In this document: piece after piece, positions 10,648 to 22,572 of the stretch
Layout: every line of letters begins with the position of its first letter
Numbering within the stretch: position 1 is the stretch's first letter
From: Panopea generosa
Lineage: Eukaryota > Mollusca > Bivalvia > Adapedonta > Hiatellidae
Assembly (NCBI GenBank): GCA_029582155.1
Contig: CM055907.1
Span: forward strand, 33,415,983 to 33,479,982
Length of the DNA stretch: 64,000 nt
Direction of reading: 5' to 3'
Notes under the pieces: generated by a model
Told to the model about the DNA's origin: nothing
Seen by the model: only the letters and a program-made list of their open reading frames with translations
Databases searched by the model: none
Program-made: the position numbers and the translations under genes

Positions 10648-13030
10648 CATATTGTTATATCTTATGTGACCACATTAATCTTTTACCTGTTATATCTCAT
10701 GTGACCACATTAATCATATACTTGTTATATCTCATGTGACCACATTAGTCATATACCTGTTATATCTCATGTGACCACATTAGTCTTACATCTGTTATAT
10801 CTCATATGACCACATTAGTCTTCCATCTGTTATATCTCATGTGACCACATTAATCTTTTACTTGTTATATCTCATGTGACCACATTAGTCATATACCTGT
10901 TATGTTTCATGTGACCACATTACTCTTACATCTGTTATATCTCATGTGACAACATCAGTCTTATACCTATTATATCTCATGTGACCACATAAGCCTTATA
11001 TATGTTATGTGTCATGTGACCACATAAGTCTAACATCTGTTATAGCTCATGTGACCACATTAGTCTTACATCTGTTATATCTCATGTGACAACATTAGTC
11101 TTACATCTGTTATGTCTCATGTGACAACATCAGTCTTATACCTATTATATCTCATGTTACCACATAAGTCTTATATATGTTATGTGTCATGTGACCACAT
11201 TAGTCTAACATCTGTTATAGCTCATGTGACCACATAAGTCTTACATCTGTTATATCTCATGTGACAACATTAATCTTACACCTGTTATGTCTCATGTGAC
11301 AACATCATTCTTATACCTGTTATGTCTCATGTGACCACATTAGTCTTATAGATGTTTTATATCATGTGATCACATTAGTCTTATACCTGTTATATATCAT
11401 GTGACCACATTAGTCTTACACCTGTTATATCTCATGTGACCACATTAGTCTTATACCTGTAATGTCTCATGTGACAACATTAGTCTTATACCTGTTATAT
11501 CTTAATTGACCACATTAGTCTTACACCTGTTATATCTCATGTGACCACATTAGTCTTATACCTGTTATGTCTCATGTGACCACATTAGTCTTATACCTGT
11601 TATATCTCATATGACAACATTAGTCTTACATCTGTTATGACTCATGTGACCACATTAGTCTAACATCTGTTATATTTCATGTGACCACATTAATCTTACA
11701 TCTGTTTATCTCATGTGACCACATTAGTCTTATACCTGTTCTATCTCTCGTGACAACATTAGTCTTATACCCATTTTATCTCATGTAACCAAATTAGTAT
11801 TATACCTGTTTTATCTCATGTGACCTCATTAATCTTATACCTGTTATATTGCATGTGACCACATTAGTCTGATACATGTTTTATCTCATGTGACCACATT
11901 AGTCTTATACCTGTTATATCTCATGTGACCAGATTAATATGATACATGTTTTATATCATGTGACCACATTAGTCTTATAGCTGTTATATCTCATGTGACC
12001 ACATTAGTATGATACATGTTTTATATCATGTGACCACATTAGTCCTATACCTGTTATATCTCATGTGACCACATTAGTCTCATACATGTTTTATATCATG
12101 TGATCACAATAGTCTTATACCTGTTATGTCTCATGTGACCACGTTAGTCTCATACCTGTTATGTCTCATGTGACCACATTAGTCTCATAACCATTTTATC
12201 TCATGTGACCACATAAGTCTTAAACCTGTTATATCGCATGTGACAACATTAGTCTCATTACTGGTTTGTCTCATGTGACCACATTAGTCTTACACCTGTT
12301 TTATCTCATGTGACCACATTAGTCTTATACCTGGTTTGTCTCATGTGACCACATTAGTCTTATACCTGTTATGTCTCATGTGACCACATTAGTCTTATAC
12401 CTGGTTTGTCTCATGTGACCACATTGGTCTTATACCTGTTATGTCTCATGTGACCACATAAGTCTTAAACCTGTTATATCTCATGTGACCACATTAGTCT
12501 TATACCTGTTATATTTCATGTGACCACATTATTCTTATACCTGTTATGTCTCGTGTGACCGCATTAGTGTTATACCTGTTATATCTTGTGTGACCACATT
12601 AGATTTATACCCGTTATATCTCATGTGACCAAATTAGTCTTATACCTGTTATGTCTCGTGTGACAACATTAGTTTTATACCTGTTATATCTCGTGTGACC
12701 ACATTAGTCTTATACCTGTTATATATCTCATGTGACCACATTATTCTTATACCTGTTATGTCTCGTGTGACTGCATTAGTCTTATACCTGTTATATCTTG
12801 TGTGACCACATTAGTCTTATACTTGTTATATCTCATGTGACAACATTAGTCTTATACCTGTTATATCTTAATTGACCACATTAGTTTTATACCTGTTATA
12901 TCTCATGTGACAACATTAGTCTTATACCTGTTATGACTCATGTGACCACATTAGTCTGATACATGTTTTATATCATGTGACCACATTAGCCTTTTATCTG
13001 TTACATCTGTTATATCTCATGTGACTCATT
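10648..13030. repeat. Minisatellite, 35-bp unit, about 68 copies
   Basis: The unit contains CTTATACCTGTTATATCTCA and TGTGACCACATTAGT. It sits in the anosmin intron, just upstream (in transcript sense) of the WAP exon. On the minus strand each unit carries ATAACAGGTATAAG, which looks like a donor consensus. Confidence 0.93.
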
Positions 13031-13347
13031 CGAAAACAAATGATGAACTGACGCTGATACTGGGATGGGGGGCACAAGAACTCTGTGAGCCTTCGGCTTT
13101 CATAAGTTCTAATTAGTATATAAAAATAATTGTATTTTTAAGAAAGTTTACTGTTACTCATGTTTTCAAAACAAGCATGATGTCACCAGTTTTATAAGAC
13201 TGTTAATAACTATTTAAACATGATGAATAATTGGAGATCAACACGTTCATAATTCTATGATAACATTCACAAGGTGACTGACTGTGAACATGAGTATAAT
13301 TCAATATCAACACTGCAGTGTCCCTTATAGGAAGCTTTACTATTTAA

Positions 13348-14459
13348 GGTAGTTTGCAGCATTCCTTCGATTTTTTTGACATCTGGTGTTAATTATCAAA
13401 AATCTGTCAAAACTCTGTACACTTATATTATGAAGTATCAGTTTTCATTTAAAGCTTTGTTTTTGTTTTAATAGAGTCCTGAAGAATCTCGTTAACAGCG
13501 CCCCATATCGGTACATGTTTTTCAGACGATTTTCACCATTTTTCTTTATAAAATGGTTAATATTAATAGAAAATTGCTTTTAAAAACATTATTAAATTAC
13601 TTATTTTATTTCCTGTGATAACAAAGATAAAACACAATTTATGTTACATTTACATCTAATCATTAGGTTGAATAAATAGCCATTTTAAAAAAAACACATT
13701 TTGAACATTCCTGCTTGATTGCGCAAAAATGCTCTGGTACAAGTTCTTGAATGTTACATATGTTAAAATTTATCCATTTCACTACAATATGACTTAAGAG
13801 GGGGTGTTCATGCTATTTTTTTCATAAATTTGAATTCAAATTTAAAATGAAACACTTAAGAAACAAAGGATGTTTGCCTGCTATTTCGGACGACGTCATA
13901 TTTTACGTTAGTATTATATGGTGTTCTCTTTACGTCATCCAAAATCACAATGAAATGTTTTGGTTTTCAAGTGCTTCATTTAAATTCAAATTTATGAAAA
14001 GACTAGCATGAACACCCTCACTTTTTATTCATTCATATTGTAGTGAAACTAATGAAGTTTAACATATGAAATTCAAGAACTTGTACCTTGCAACCAGCTG
14101 TGAATGTTCAAATTTTGTTTAAACCTGCATTTATATAAACCACGGTGTAATGATGTAACAGTAACACAAATTGTATCTGTATGAAAGTTATGATCTTATC
14201 ACAGGAAATAGAATAAGTAATTTAATAATCTTATTTATAACAATTTTGAAATAATATTAATTATTTTACACGAAAAAAAACCCGGCAAAAATCATCAGAA
14301 AAATACTTACCGTCAGGGGGTGATTTTAACAAGAAACTGTGGTACTATTTTGAATGAAACCAAGCATAAACAAAAGCTGAGACTTTATAGATCAATCGTA
14401 CAAATTTTTGATAAATTATGCCAAATGTAAAAAAATCTGACAGGAACACTGGAACAACC
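13348..14459. mobile_element. Palindromic (foldback) DNA element of about 1.1 kb flanked by TTAA
   Basis: The two halves are inverted copies. The left outer end AAGGTAGTTTGCAGCATTCC matches the reverse complement of the right end (AAGGTTGTTCCAGTGTTCC). Inner matches include GGTACAAGTTCTTGAATG against its complement at about 14070-14087, and GGGTGTTCATGCT against AGCATGAACACCC. TTAA is present on both sides (13344-13347 and 14460-14463). No transposase frame is seen. The TTAA flanks are compatible with a piggyBac-type non-autonomous element, but the family is inferred. Confidence 0.7.
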
Positions 14460-14463
14460 TTAA

Positions 14464-16640
14464 ATTGCTCAATTGCATTTGATAATAAATCAGTAAAATG
14501 TTAACTGTTGTCATCACCCTTTCTACAAAATGACAAATGTGGCAAAATGTCCTTGGGTTGGCAATATGACTATGAGTAAAAATGTGTCAACAGTTTTGCA
14601 ACAGCACTTTTGAGTTGAAAATTGTGGTCACTGTGATTCCTTGTGTTAACAATGTGGCTCAGTCAGTAATGTGTGAACAGAATAATTGTGACCACACTTT
14701 CATTTCCAGAATTGGCAACTGTGACCACCGTCATCCCTGTGTTGACAATGTGACCTCTATTGTGATCAAGGACATTCCCTGTGTCAACAGAGCAATAATG
14801 ACTACTGTTGTTCCTTGACACTTGTGATCAAACTTATAAGTGTCATTACAGTAATTGTGACTGTGTTGCCAATGTGACAATAATGCTGTTTTAACAGAAA
14901 TAAACATTGTCCTAAATAGCAAAACAGTTTAACAAATTAAAATGCTTCCTACTTCACTAAGCTAGTCCTAAGCCTCACTCCCCACCTATACCCCCACTAC
15001 TACAACTACTGGGAGTTTATATCCCTCAGAGATCTGTTCATTATAATCAAGTGTGCTACGATTTATAAAACCATTATCCATTATCTTCACACTGATTGTT
15101 TACAATCTGCAGAAAGAAGAAATGCTTTGGGATTGGAATGATAAGTAAGAATTTTGCAGTTTTTTTGTCAAATACCAGTGTTATCAGAGACTGTCCTATC
15201 TCCACAATCACCCTGGATGTACAGAGTTATCTCACATACAGCATGACTCAGGCTGAGGCCAAGATAAACCAATTTTAGATTCCATATCAAAGAGTGAACA
15301 ACACATGGAGCATACCTACATGTAACATTTATTTCAAATTAGCTTGATCACTGTAACTTTTGAGAGTTAAAGAGATTCCTTCTTTTTTTACACTTATTTA
15401 TAGAAAAAAGTTGTTACTTTGAACTTGCAAATCTGTATAAGGATAAAATTGCCAAGTTTTGCAGTGACAATTTTTATTTAAAATTTTATTATTTGGAATG
15501 TTCATAAAATATCATAATGGGCCAATTTAACACCAAAACCTACATTATATCTAATCATTTGAATTAAAACAACTCATGATTAATGGTGAAAAGCCAACAA
15601 CTAGCAAACATCCTGGGTGTACATTTTCCAAGGATTGAATAATATTTTCAGAGAATTATAAAGAATTTGTGTGTTTTTATACCAATTTCCACAGATTTTT
15701 TTCTCCACCTAGCACAAATGTCCATGTTTTTTTCCAATACCTCGGAATTTGACTATGACTATGTGGCCTAGAGTGACCAATATTTGTCATCAACATCCCC
15801 CCTCCCACCCACACTTAAATAACCTATTTCTTTATTTCTATTTGTATTCAAATTTTATGCCGACATTTTACATAAATTAATCTATCTTGAATTCTTTACA
15901 GAAATATATTTGGAAGTTCCAAATCAGCGCCATCTTAATCAAGAGGAGATAACAATGTTAGTTACTTCCTTTATGGGCCAGGCCAGACTACCAGACTATT
16001 TCCTAAATTGTCTATTGTTAAGGGAATTTATCAGGATTTTCTAAATTAACTAAAAACATTTTTCCCCAATATAATCATGGCTTTATATACTAACAGACAC
16101 CATATTGCCAAAAGGATATACATCTAAACATGCCAAAATAATATATTTAAAAGGGGTTTCCTAAACAGATTTCCCACTTAAAATTGCAACACATCTTGTG
16201 ATGTATTATACGAATCCCGCGATTTGATTTTGATTTTGATTTGATCCATTATGCAGGTTTACACATAGTAAATATTGTTTCATCTTAGAAAGAGTCCAAA
16301 TGACAATGCGAAGGTCGACTGACAGTATTTAAGTGCTATCTATTTTAAGGATAGGGATTTCATTTAAAGTTTACCGCTCCAATTCCAATATGAATTTTGT
16401 CACGTTTTGGTTCATTTGACATACCAAACTTTGGACTTGTTTTTTATCTATTTTGTTAATCATTTTATTTTTTAAGACATTTATAGCATTTTTATCCTGA
16501 TATACTCCCTTCAAAGCAAACCAATAAAATAACCATATGTTTCAGTTTATAATAATTTAGTTCAGGTTGATTGCCAAGAAAAGCTAAGAGCTTAAATGAA
16601 TCACTCTCAAGTCCAGTTTCTGTGAAGAACGAGTATAATG
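14464..16640. other. Intron sequence without recognisable genes
   Basis: A degenerate repeat of TTGTGTTAACAATGTG and ATTGTGACCAC phrases occupies about 14580-14890. The remainder is AT-rich with short chance frames only. Confidence 0.5.
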
Positions 16641-16654
16641 ACTGGGATCAAACC

Positions 16655-16922
16655 TATGGCCTGTTGCTTGTCACGAGTTCAAATCCTCTCCCAGCCACAG
16701 TCTCAATGATGATTGATTTGCGTGATTGATTTGCGACATTACGTTTCATTATCATTCAGCTCCCACTGCTGATTCAAGTGGGAAAGTAATCAGTTACTTG
16801 TGGAGATGGTGTGTGCTTGAGTACTTGTTAACCTTCCAGGATCCCAGGAAACAATGGTTAGGTTTACTGATTGTGTCAGCCCTCGATGACATAAAAATGA
16901 TGCTAAATATTCAAGCAAACAA
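16655..16922 (+). mobile_element. tRNA-derived SINE, family S1, 5'-truncated copy
   Basis: A B-box-like GAGTTCAAATCCTCTCCCAG is followed by the S1 body (GATTCAAGTGGGAAAGT, TGGAGATGGTGTGTGCTTGA, AGGATCCCAGGAAACA). The tail is GATGACATAAAAATGATGCT followed by AAATATTCAA. The A-box part of the tRNA head is lost or diverged. Compare the intact copy at 52153. Confidence 0.8.
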
Positions 16923-17223
16923 TCTTGAGCAATATACCTTATCCAGCTTAGGAAACATTAGGGAAGTTTTGTATAAGTTGTAAACTTGTAGCACAGTCAA
17001 TGTAAAATAACAGATTCATATTTCCCACATTCACATTAAAACCTTGGCCTCACTTGGCCCACATGTGCTCTGTATCATGCAGTGATAAGGTAATGCCAAT
17101 ATTGCCATTTGTTTGTAGGAATGAAAATAAACATGCAGCAAAAAATTGCCTACACACACAATGTATCTTAATTTGCATTAATTGGAATGTTGAATGAAGA
17201 ATTTGTTGATTTTTACAACAGTA

Positions 17224-17362
17224 TTAATCAGACATGTTATCCCAGTAGCTGTACATTTCACCAGCTGTAATCAGACATGTTCCCCCAGTAGCTGTACATT
17301 TCATCAGCTGTAATCGGACATGCTCCCCCAGTAGCTGTACATTTCACCAGCTGTAATCAGTT
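17224..17362. repeat. Short tandem repeat, three copies of about 45 bp
   Basis: CCCAGTAGCTGTACATTTCA and CCAGCTGTAATCAGACATGT recur three times with few changes. Confidence 0.85.
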
Positions 17363-17639
17363 AATTAAAGAGTCAGGATATTGTAATCACACTTGCCAGA
17401 AACTTGAATGATGTTATTTGCTTGGTCTAAGCATAGATTTCTGAATTGATGAAAAATAAATATTTGAAAAAAAATTTTTTTATGTGTTACATACTTAAAA
17501 AAACTTCTTAATTGCATTACATTATATATACATTTTTAACTGCTGCCTGGTTCATTATGTCACTTTTATCTAAAAGTTACGTTTTCCCATTTATTGTTGA
17601 CTGGCATATATATATTCAAATTTCCAACTAAACATTGAT

Positions 17640-18248
17640 ATTGAATAAAAAATTGTGCAGACTAAGCCTATGAAGAACTTATAGATGAGAAAAATGAAAA
17701 TTATTTTCCCCATAACAGTTGTTGTAACAGTCCCATAATTAGGCCCCAATGGAACCTAGCCCTTTTATTTGAAAAAAACATAAAAAACCTTGCTCATATG
17801 GATTATTTAAACCAAATATGATTGTAGTTTAACAGGTTTTAAAAAGAATAATTTTGAAAATTTACAATTTTATTCCTTTATATGTTTTGGACTCCTGCTG
17901 GCCCCTTATGGATATTAAATCCCCCTTGATGCACCCAGTCTCAACAATACTAAAAACAATTTGAAGATAATTGAAATAATTCCTAAAATATATGAAAACA
18001 ACGGAATTTACTGTTTTCCCAGTATCAAAATTCCTATATAAAAATTAAAGTCCCTCTACTGGGCCCAAATAAATATTAGCTCCTTCTTTTGAATTAAGGT
18101 GAAACCCGTATTCATAGGGATCAGAAACTATTAAAAGTCTGAGAGGCCACTTTTAATCTAAGGATCATGGCTTGGGGAGACATGAGAGAAAATCATCATG
18201 CTAAATATCATGCAATGCTCATCTGGTATTTTTTAAATTAAAAAAAAC
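17640..18248. repeat. Degenerate dispersed repeat fragments
   Basis: Diverged phrases of the family A internal region recur at 17700, 17880 and 18000 (GGCCCCTTATGGA, CCTATATAAAAATTAAAGTC, CATAGGGAT). No coding signal is seen. Confidence 0.5.
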
Positions 18249-19076
18249 ACCAACACAACAACTGGTAAAGCTGTGGGGCAGGACCAAAGTTGACCCCTCC
18301 CCAAACACAACAACTGGTAAAGTTGTGGGGCAGGACCAAAGTTGACCCCTCCCCAAACACAACAACTGGTAAAGCTGTGGGGCAGGACCAAAGTTGACCC
18401 CTCCTCAAACACAACAACTGGTAAAGCTGTGGGGCAGGACCAAAATTGACCCCTCCCCAAACACAACAACTGGTAAAGTTGTGGGGCAGGACCAAAGTTG
18501 ACCCCTCCCCAAACACAACAACTGGTAAAGCTGTGGGGCAGGACCAAAGTTGACCCCTCCTCAAACACAACAACTGGTAAAGCTGTGGGGCAGGACCAAA
18601 GTTGACCCCTCCCCAAACACAACAACTGGTAAAGTTGTGGGGCAGGACCAAAGTTGACCCCTCCCCAAACACAACAACTGGTAAAGCTGTGGGGCAGGAC
18701 CAAAGTTGACCCCTCCCCAAACATAACAACTGGTAAAGCTGTGGGGCAGGACCAAAGTTGACCCCTCCTCAAACACAACAACTGGTAAAGCTGTGGGGCA
18801 GGACCAAAGTTGACCCCTCCCCAAACACAACAACTGGTAAAGTTGTGGGGCAGGACCAAAGTTGACCCCTCCCCAAACACAACAACTGGTAAAGCTGTGG
18901 GGCAGGACCAAAGTTGACCCCTCCCCAAACACAACAACTGGTAAAGTTGTGGGGCAGGACCAAAGTTGACCCCTCCCGAAACACAACAACTGGTAAAGCT
19001 GTGGGGCAGGACCAAAGTTAACCCCTCCCCAAACACAACAACTGGTAAAGTTGTGGGGCAGGACCAAAGTTGACCC
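18249..19076. repeat. Minisatellite, 52-bp unit, about 16 copies
   Basis: The unit contains AACACAACAACTGGTAAAGC, TGTGGGGCAGGACCAAAGTT and GACCCCTCCCCA. Units are almost identical, mainly alternating C/T in AAGCTG or AAGTTG and TCCCC or TCCTC. The low divergence marks it as recent. Fifty-two is not a multiple of three and the minus strand lacks stops, so the long minus frames here (up to 267 codons) are by-products. Confidence 0.95.
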
Positions 19077-19571
19077 CAGGGTCAGGAAACAAACTTGAGA
19101 GAGCTATTTTTCCATGTTGGTGTCAAAGCAGTAATGTCGGCATTAAATTTTTCTGAACTTGAACATTGAAATCTATGGATTATTGATGGGATCCTTTAAC
19201 TTATACATGTATTGGAGTTCATCAAACAGGAACATCTGGCCATGTTCAGCAACGCCACTCCCAGTGTACATATTAATATTATAGAAACATATTTTACAAA
19301 TAATTTTTTCATTAATAAAATCTATTTTCCTAAACCATAAAAACCATTATTTAAGTATACTGGAAACTAATGATCTACTTTAATTGCACTGATCTTGCGT
19401 AGCTGTCACTTTGGTATTGTAACTTGCCTCTATGGATGCTGTATACTAGTCTATACAGTTGGATACCTTTTATTTCCTGTTAGGTAACCTGCTATAACTA
19501 GAGCAAGACTATTTGAACCATTTGTCACAAAAATACAAACTTTCATTGAGACTGATGACCAATCCAAGTTA
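19077..19571. other. Intron sequence, nothing recognised
   Basis: AT-rich single-copy-looking DNA with no frame or repeat that I recognise. Confidence 0.5.
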
Positions 19572-20139
19572 ACAAGAGTTATCTCACTTTCTAAATTGAT
19601 TATATCTTATAATTGCAAAACCTTGTATGAAGTTTCAATCCAATATGAGATAGAAACTTTAACCATCATTTCTAAGTCAAACAAGGGCTGTAATTTGCAA
19701 AAATACCTGGCAAGATCTACCCACTTCGGTTTCATTGTTTGACTACAAATTAAACTTTTGTACAGTTCCAATCCAATGCATTAGATAAGTTATCTTACTT
19801 AGTTATTGTAGTAGATTTGATGACTGGGAAGTCTTGTGTGAAGTTTCAATCAAATACATTAAGTGATTTGCGAGATATAGACTTGGTGCATAACTTTAAC
19901 CAGAATTTCTAGGTCAAACAAGGGAAATAATTTGCATTATATTCAGGCATGAGTTATCTTACTTAATTTTAGTGGTAGGTTTGATGACTGGGGAGTCTTG
20001 TGAGAAGTTTCAATCAAATACATGCAATGGTTACTGCAAAAGTAACATGCATGTATTACTTCAACCAAGGTGTGATGCCAATGTTGACGCCCGGATGGGT
20101 AGAATAGCTCTCCCTTATTATTAGAAAGTCAAGCTAAAA
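19572..20139 (+). mobile_element. Family E mobile element (ACAAGAGTTATCTC head, AGCTAAAA tail)
   Basis: The element begins ACAAGAGTTATCTCACTTTC and ends GAATAGCTCTCCCTTATTAT followed by TAGAAAGTCAAGCTAAAA. A unit of roughly 135-200 bp recurs inside (GTTTGATGACTGGGGAGTCT, GAAGTTTCAATCAAATACAT, CTAGGTCAAACAAGGGAAA). A GATGCCAATGTTGACGCCCG stretch precedes the tail, as in family C. It is non-coding. Confidence 0.65.
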
Positions 20140-21478
20140 TTGAAACAAGCCAGTACCATGCATTGTAGCATGGGTTTCCATAAGAATCAAATACTGACTC
20201 TGATTGTACTATTTTAATTTATAATCAGTTTTCCATTTTGATAACAGATAATGCTTGCCAAAGAGAGCAGAAATTAACACTGCGTGTAATCTGCCCCTGG
20301 TTTGCATCAAAAGAGAAACAACACTGTGTTTTGACAGGCCCAAAAACACAAAATTTGAGATGTTGACACAAACATCATGAACATGCATATATTATATAAA
20401 TATACTATATATTTAACTTTGGCAGCCATATTTGATTTTTAGCAGTGACAAAAACATTTCAAAACAGTAAACTCAGCTTTTAATTTTTATGAAGCAAATC
20501 TGGACAATTTGATTTTCACATATTTCTATCTCTTCCAATAAAATATCATAATCATGTTTAGTATCAAAATGATTGTCTTTGTGTACATGATGTAAATATT
20601 AGATCTTTAATTAAGAAAAGCAAACATAATTATTATCATTATTTGTTAAATGTAAAATTTATATTTTGTTAAAATTTCAAATATGCCAACTTAACTATAT
20701 CAATTGACTGAATATGTTCAAAGCAGGAAATTGTATTATTTGTTTAATCACTATTAATTATCACTTCCCCTTTGGCATATGTTTTACACCTTGATGAGAA
20801 GGAAGTCTTTGATGCCATATTCACACCTTCAAAGTCAAACAATAGCTTTGTTGGTATATGTAGATATGCTAAAACTATGGAAAAAACATTAAGATTAATT
20901 GAACATTAATAGTAAGAAAATATAGGAAAAACTTTGTGATATAACTGTGTGATTAAAAAATAATTTAATAATTTAACTTCGTGATAAACATAACTTTGTG
21001 ACTGCTGTGTGATTTCAGAATTAAAATATAACAACTTTTTGAATATAACTTTAGTGAAAACATCGTCATTTAGAAATAGAACTTTGTGATTTTAAATGCT
21101 GCGAATTGGAAATTAAGGATTTTGTGAACTTAGTGAATAGTCAAAGTGAAACAAGGACTTGAAATTTATAATTAATCTAACTTAATGACCATTTAATACC
21201 TGATATTACTTTGTGTGTCTTTATAACTTTCTTTGTCACACTGTGCATACTTTTGTAAATATCATAGTTGACAGTTTTAAACATCTTATTAAAAGGCATT
21301 TACTTTCATTCAGCATTTTGTTCATATCTACAACAACCACACATCATGGATTACTACTGTCCCAACATTATGAGTGGAGCATGTTTCCCTCATAATATAA
21401 ACATTTGCCATCTTGAATGTCTAAATATATAAATATTTTACTTTTCTTGTGAATCATTTTTTTTAATGGAGTTCTGAA
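20140..21478. other. Intron sequence, nothing recognised
   Basis: Very AT-rich. A loose series of AACTTTGTGATT-like phrases runs from about 20930 to 21130. No gene is evident. Confidence 0.5.
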
Positions 21479-21479
21479 C

Positions 21480-21693
21480 ATCTTTTTCAACATATTTCAG
21501 ATATGTGGCATATCCAGTTTTATTGGTTGAGGAAGACCTCAGAATAAATCTGAGTAGAACCACCATCCTTCTGCAAGTAACTGGCATTTTGTCTCACATG
21601 AAATTTTTAGAGTAAGCATGACTCAAACCTACAACCTTAGCAGTGTGAGGTAAGTGATCTTGAGACAGTACCTTAGACCACTTGGCCACAAAA
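21480..21693 (-). mobile_element. tRNA-derived SINE, family S4
   Basis: On the minus strand a TGGCCAAGTGGTCTAAGGTA A-box-like head is followed by a B-box region (TAGGTTTGAGTCATGC). The body ends near CAATAAAACTGG. Other copies in the same orientation are at 29406-29575 and 39790-39990. The copy ends about 40 nt from the anosmin exon at 21731. Confidence 0.65.
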
Positions 21694-21730
21694 TAGAAAC
21701 ATTACAATATAAATACATCAACATTTTTAC

Positions 21731-21796
21731 CTCACAATACACTTCACACTTCCGTTGATCAAGATCTTCAACACTTGCAGCACACGGTTTCATACA
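21731..21796 (-). CDS. ANOS1: Anosmin-1 exon: cysteine-rich region, second part
   Basis: This 66-nt exon (22 codons, phase 0 to 0) has a TTTTCAG acceptor and a GAG/GTAAAA donor. It begins CMKPCAASVEDLDQRKCEVY and continues CE. The cysteine positions and the charged DLDQRKC stretch correspond to the anosmin-1 segment that links the cysteine-rich region to the WAP domain. Its first cysteine completes the C-x2-C pair begun in the previous exon. A degenerate tRNA-derived SINE ends about 40 nt beyond the donor, inside the following intron. The assignment rests on order, phase and cysteine spacing together. Confidence 0.85.
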
Positions 21797-22572
21797 CTGA
21801 AAATAACACAAATAGAAAAAACAACACTTAAGACAAAACAAATCAAAAATAAATTTGTACATTGAAAATTATATATAACGCAAATCATATAAGAGTTTAT
21901 AATACATGAACTTTGCTTGAAAACAAGATTACCCCACAACAAACTCACTAACATACTGGAAATGTGTTAACAGGATGCCCCTGCTATATTATTTTACCAA
22001 AAATTAAATTGAAAAGGGAGCAATCTGTAAAAATCTGACCAACGTTTACAAATATTAAACTTGTCCTCTATTTTATAAGCTAAACTCTAAACACCATTTA
22101 AATACATCAATGACCCTTTCTGAAGTAATTCATCAATGACCCTTTCTGAAGTAATTCATTGGAAACTTTTTTTTTTAAAAATAAATAAAAAATGCACCAT
22201 TAAATTTGACGTTTAGAAATATCACATTACATTTATCTTATATACAGTTACACACCAAATTTTAATTGAATACACAGACCAGATGTTACTGATAGGAACC
22301 AACTTTTACCTCAGCCGGATGCATACATGGACAGACAGATGGGGTTATACCTAATACCCTTTCACCATCATCAAGGCTGTAATTTAATATAATAACTACT
22401 TAAATGCTCATAGCCAAGTCATGATTATAATACATAATGCACATTTGAACTCAATGTACAAATGTTTTCATGGTTAAAAAATCACCCATAAATGAATGAA
22501 CAATTTAACAGCCACAAAATAAATAATGATATCTAAAAATTTAACAGCCACAAAATAAATAATGATATCTAA
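21797..22572. other. Intron sequence with two small direct repeats
   Basis: GACCCTTTCTGAAGTAATTC is duplicated at about 22108-22160. AATTTAACAGCCACAAAATA is duplicated at about 22500-22560. No gene is evident. Confidence 0.6.

Noticed and set aside
16726..16983. 85-codon plus-strand frame as a gene
   Set aside because: It lies in the body of an S1 SINE copy and runs off its end.
18233..19067. Minus-strand frames of 160-267 codons
   Set aside because: Overlapping frames of one 52-bp minisatellite. The three frames carry the same repeat shifted.
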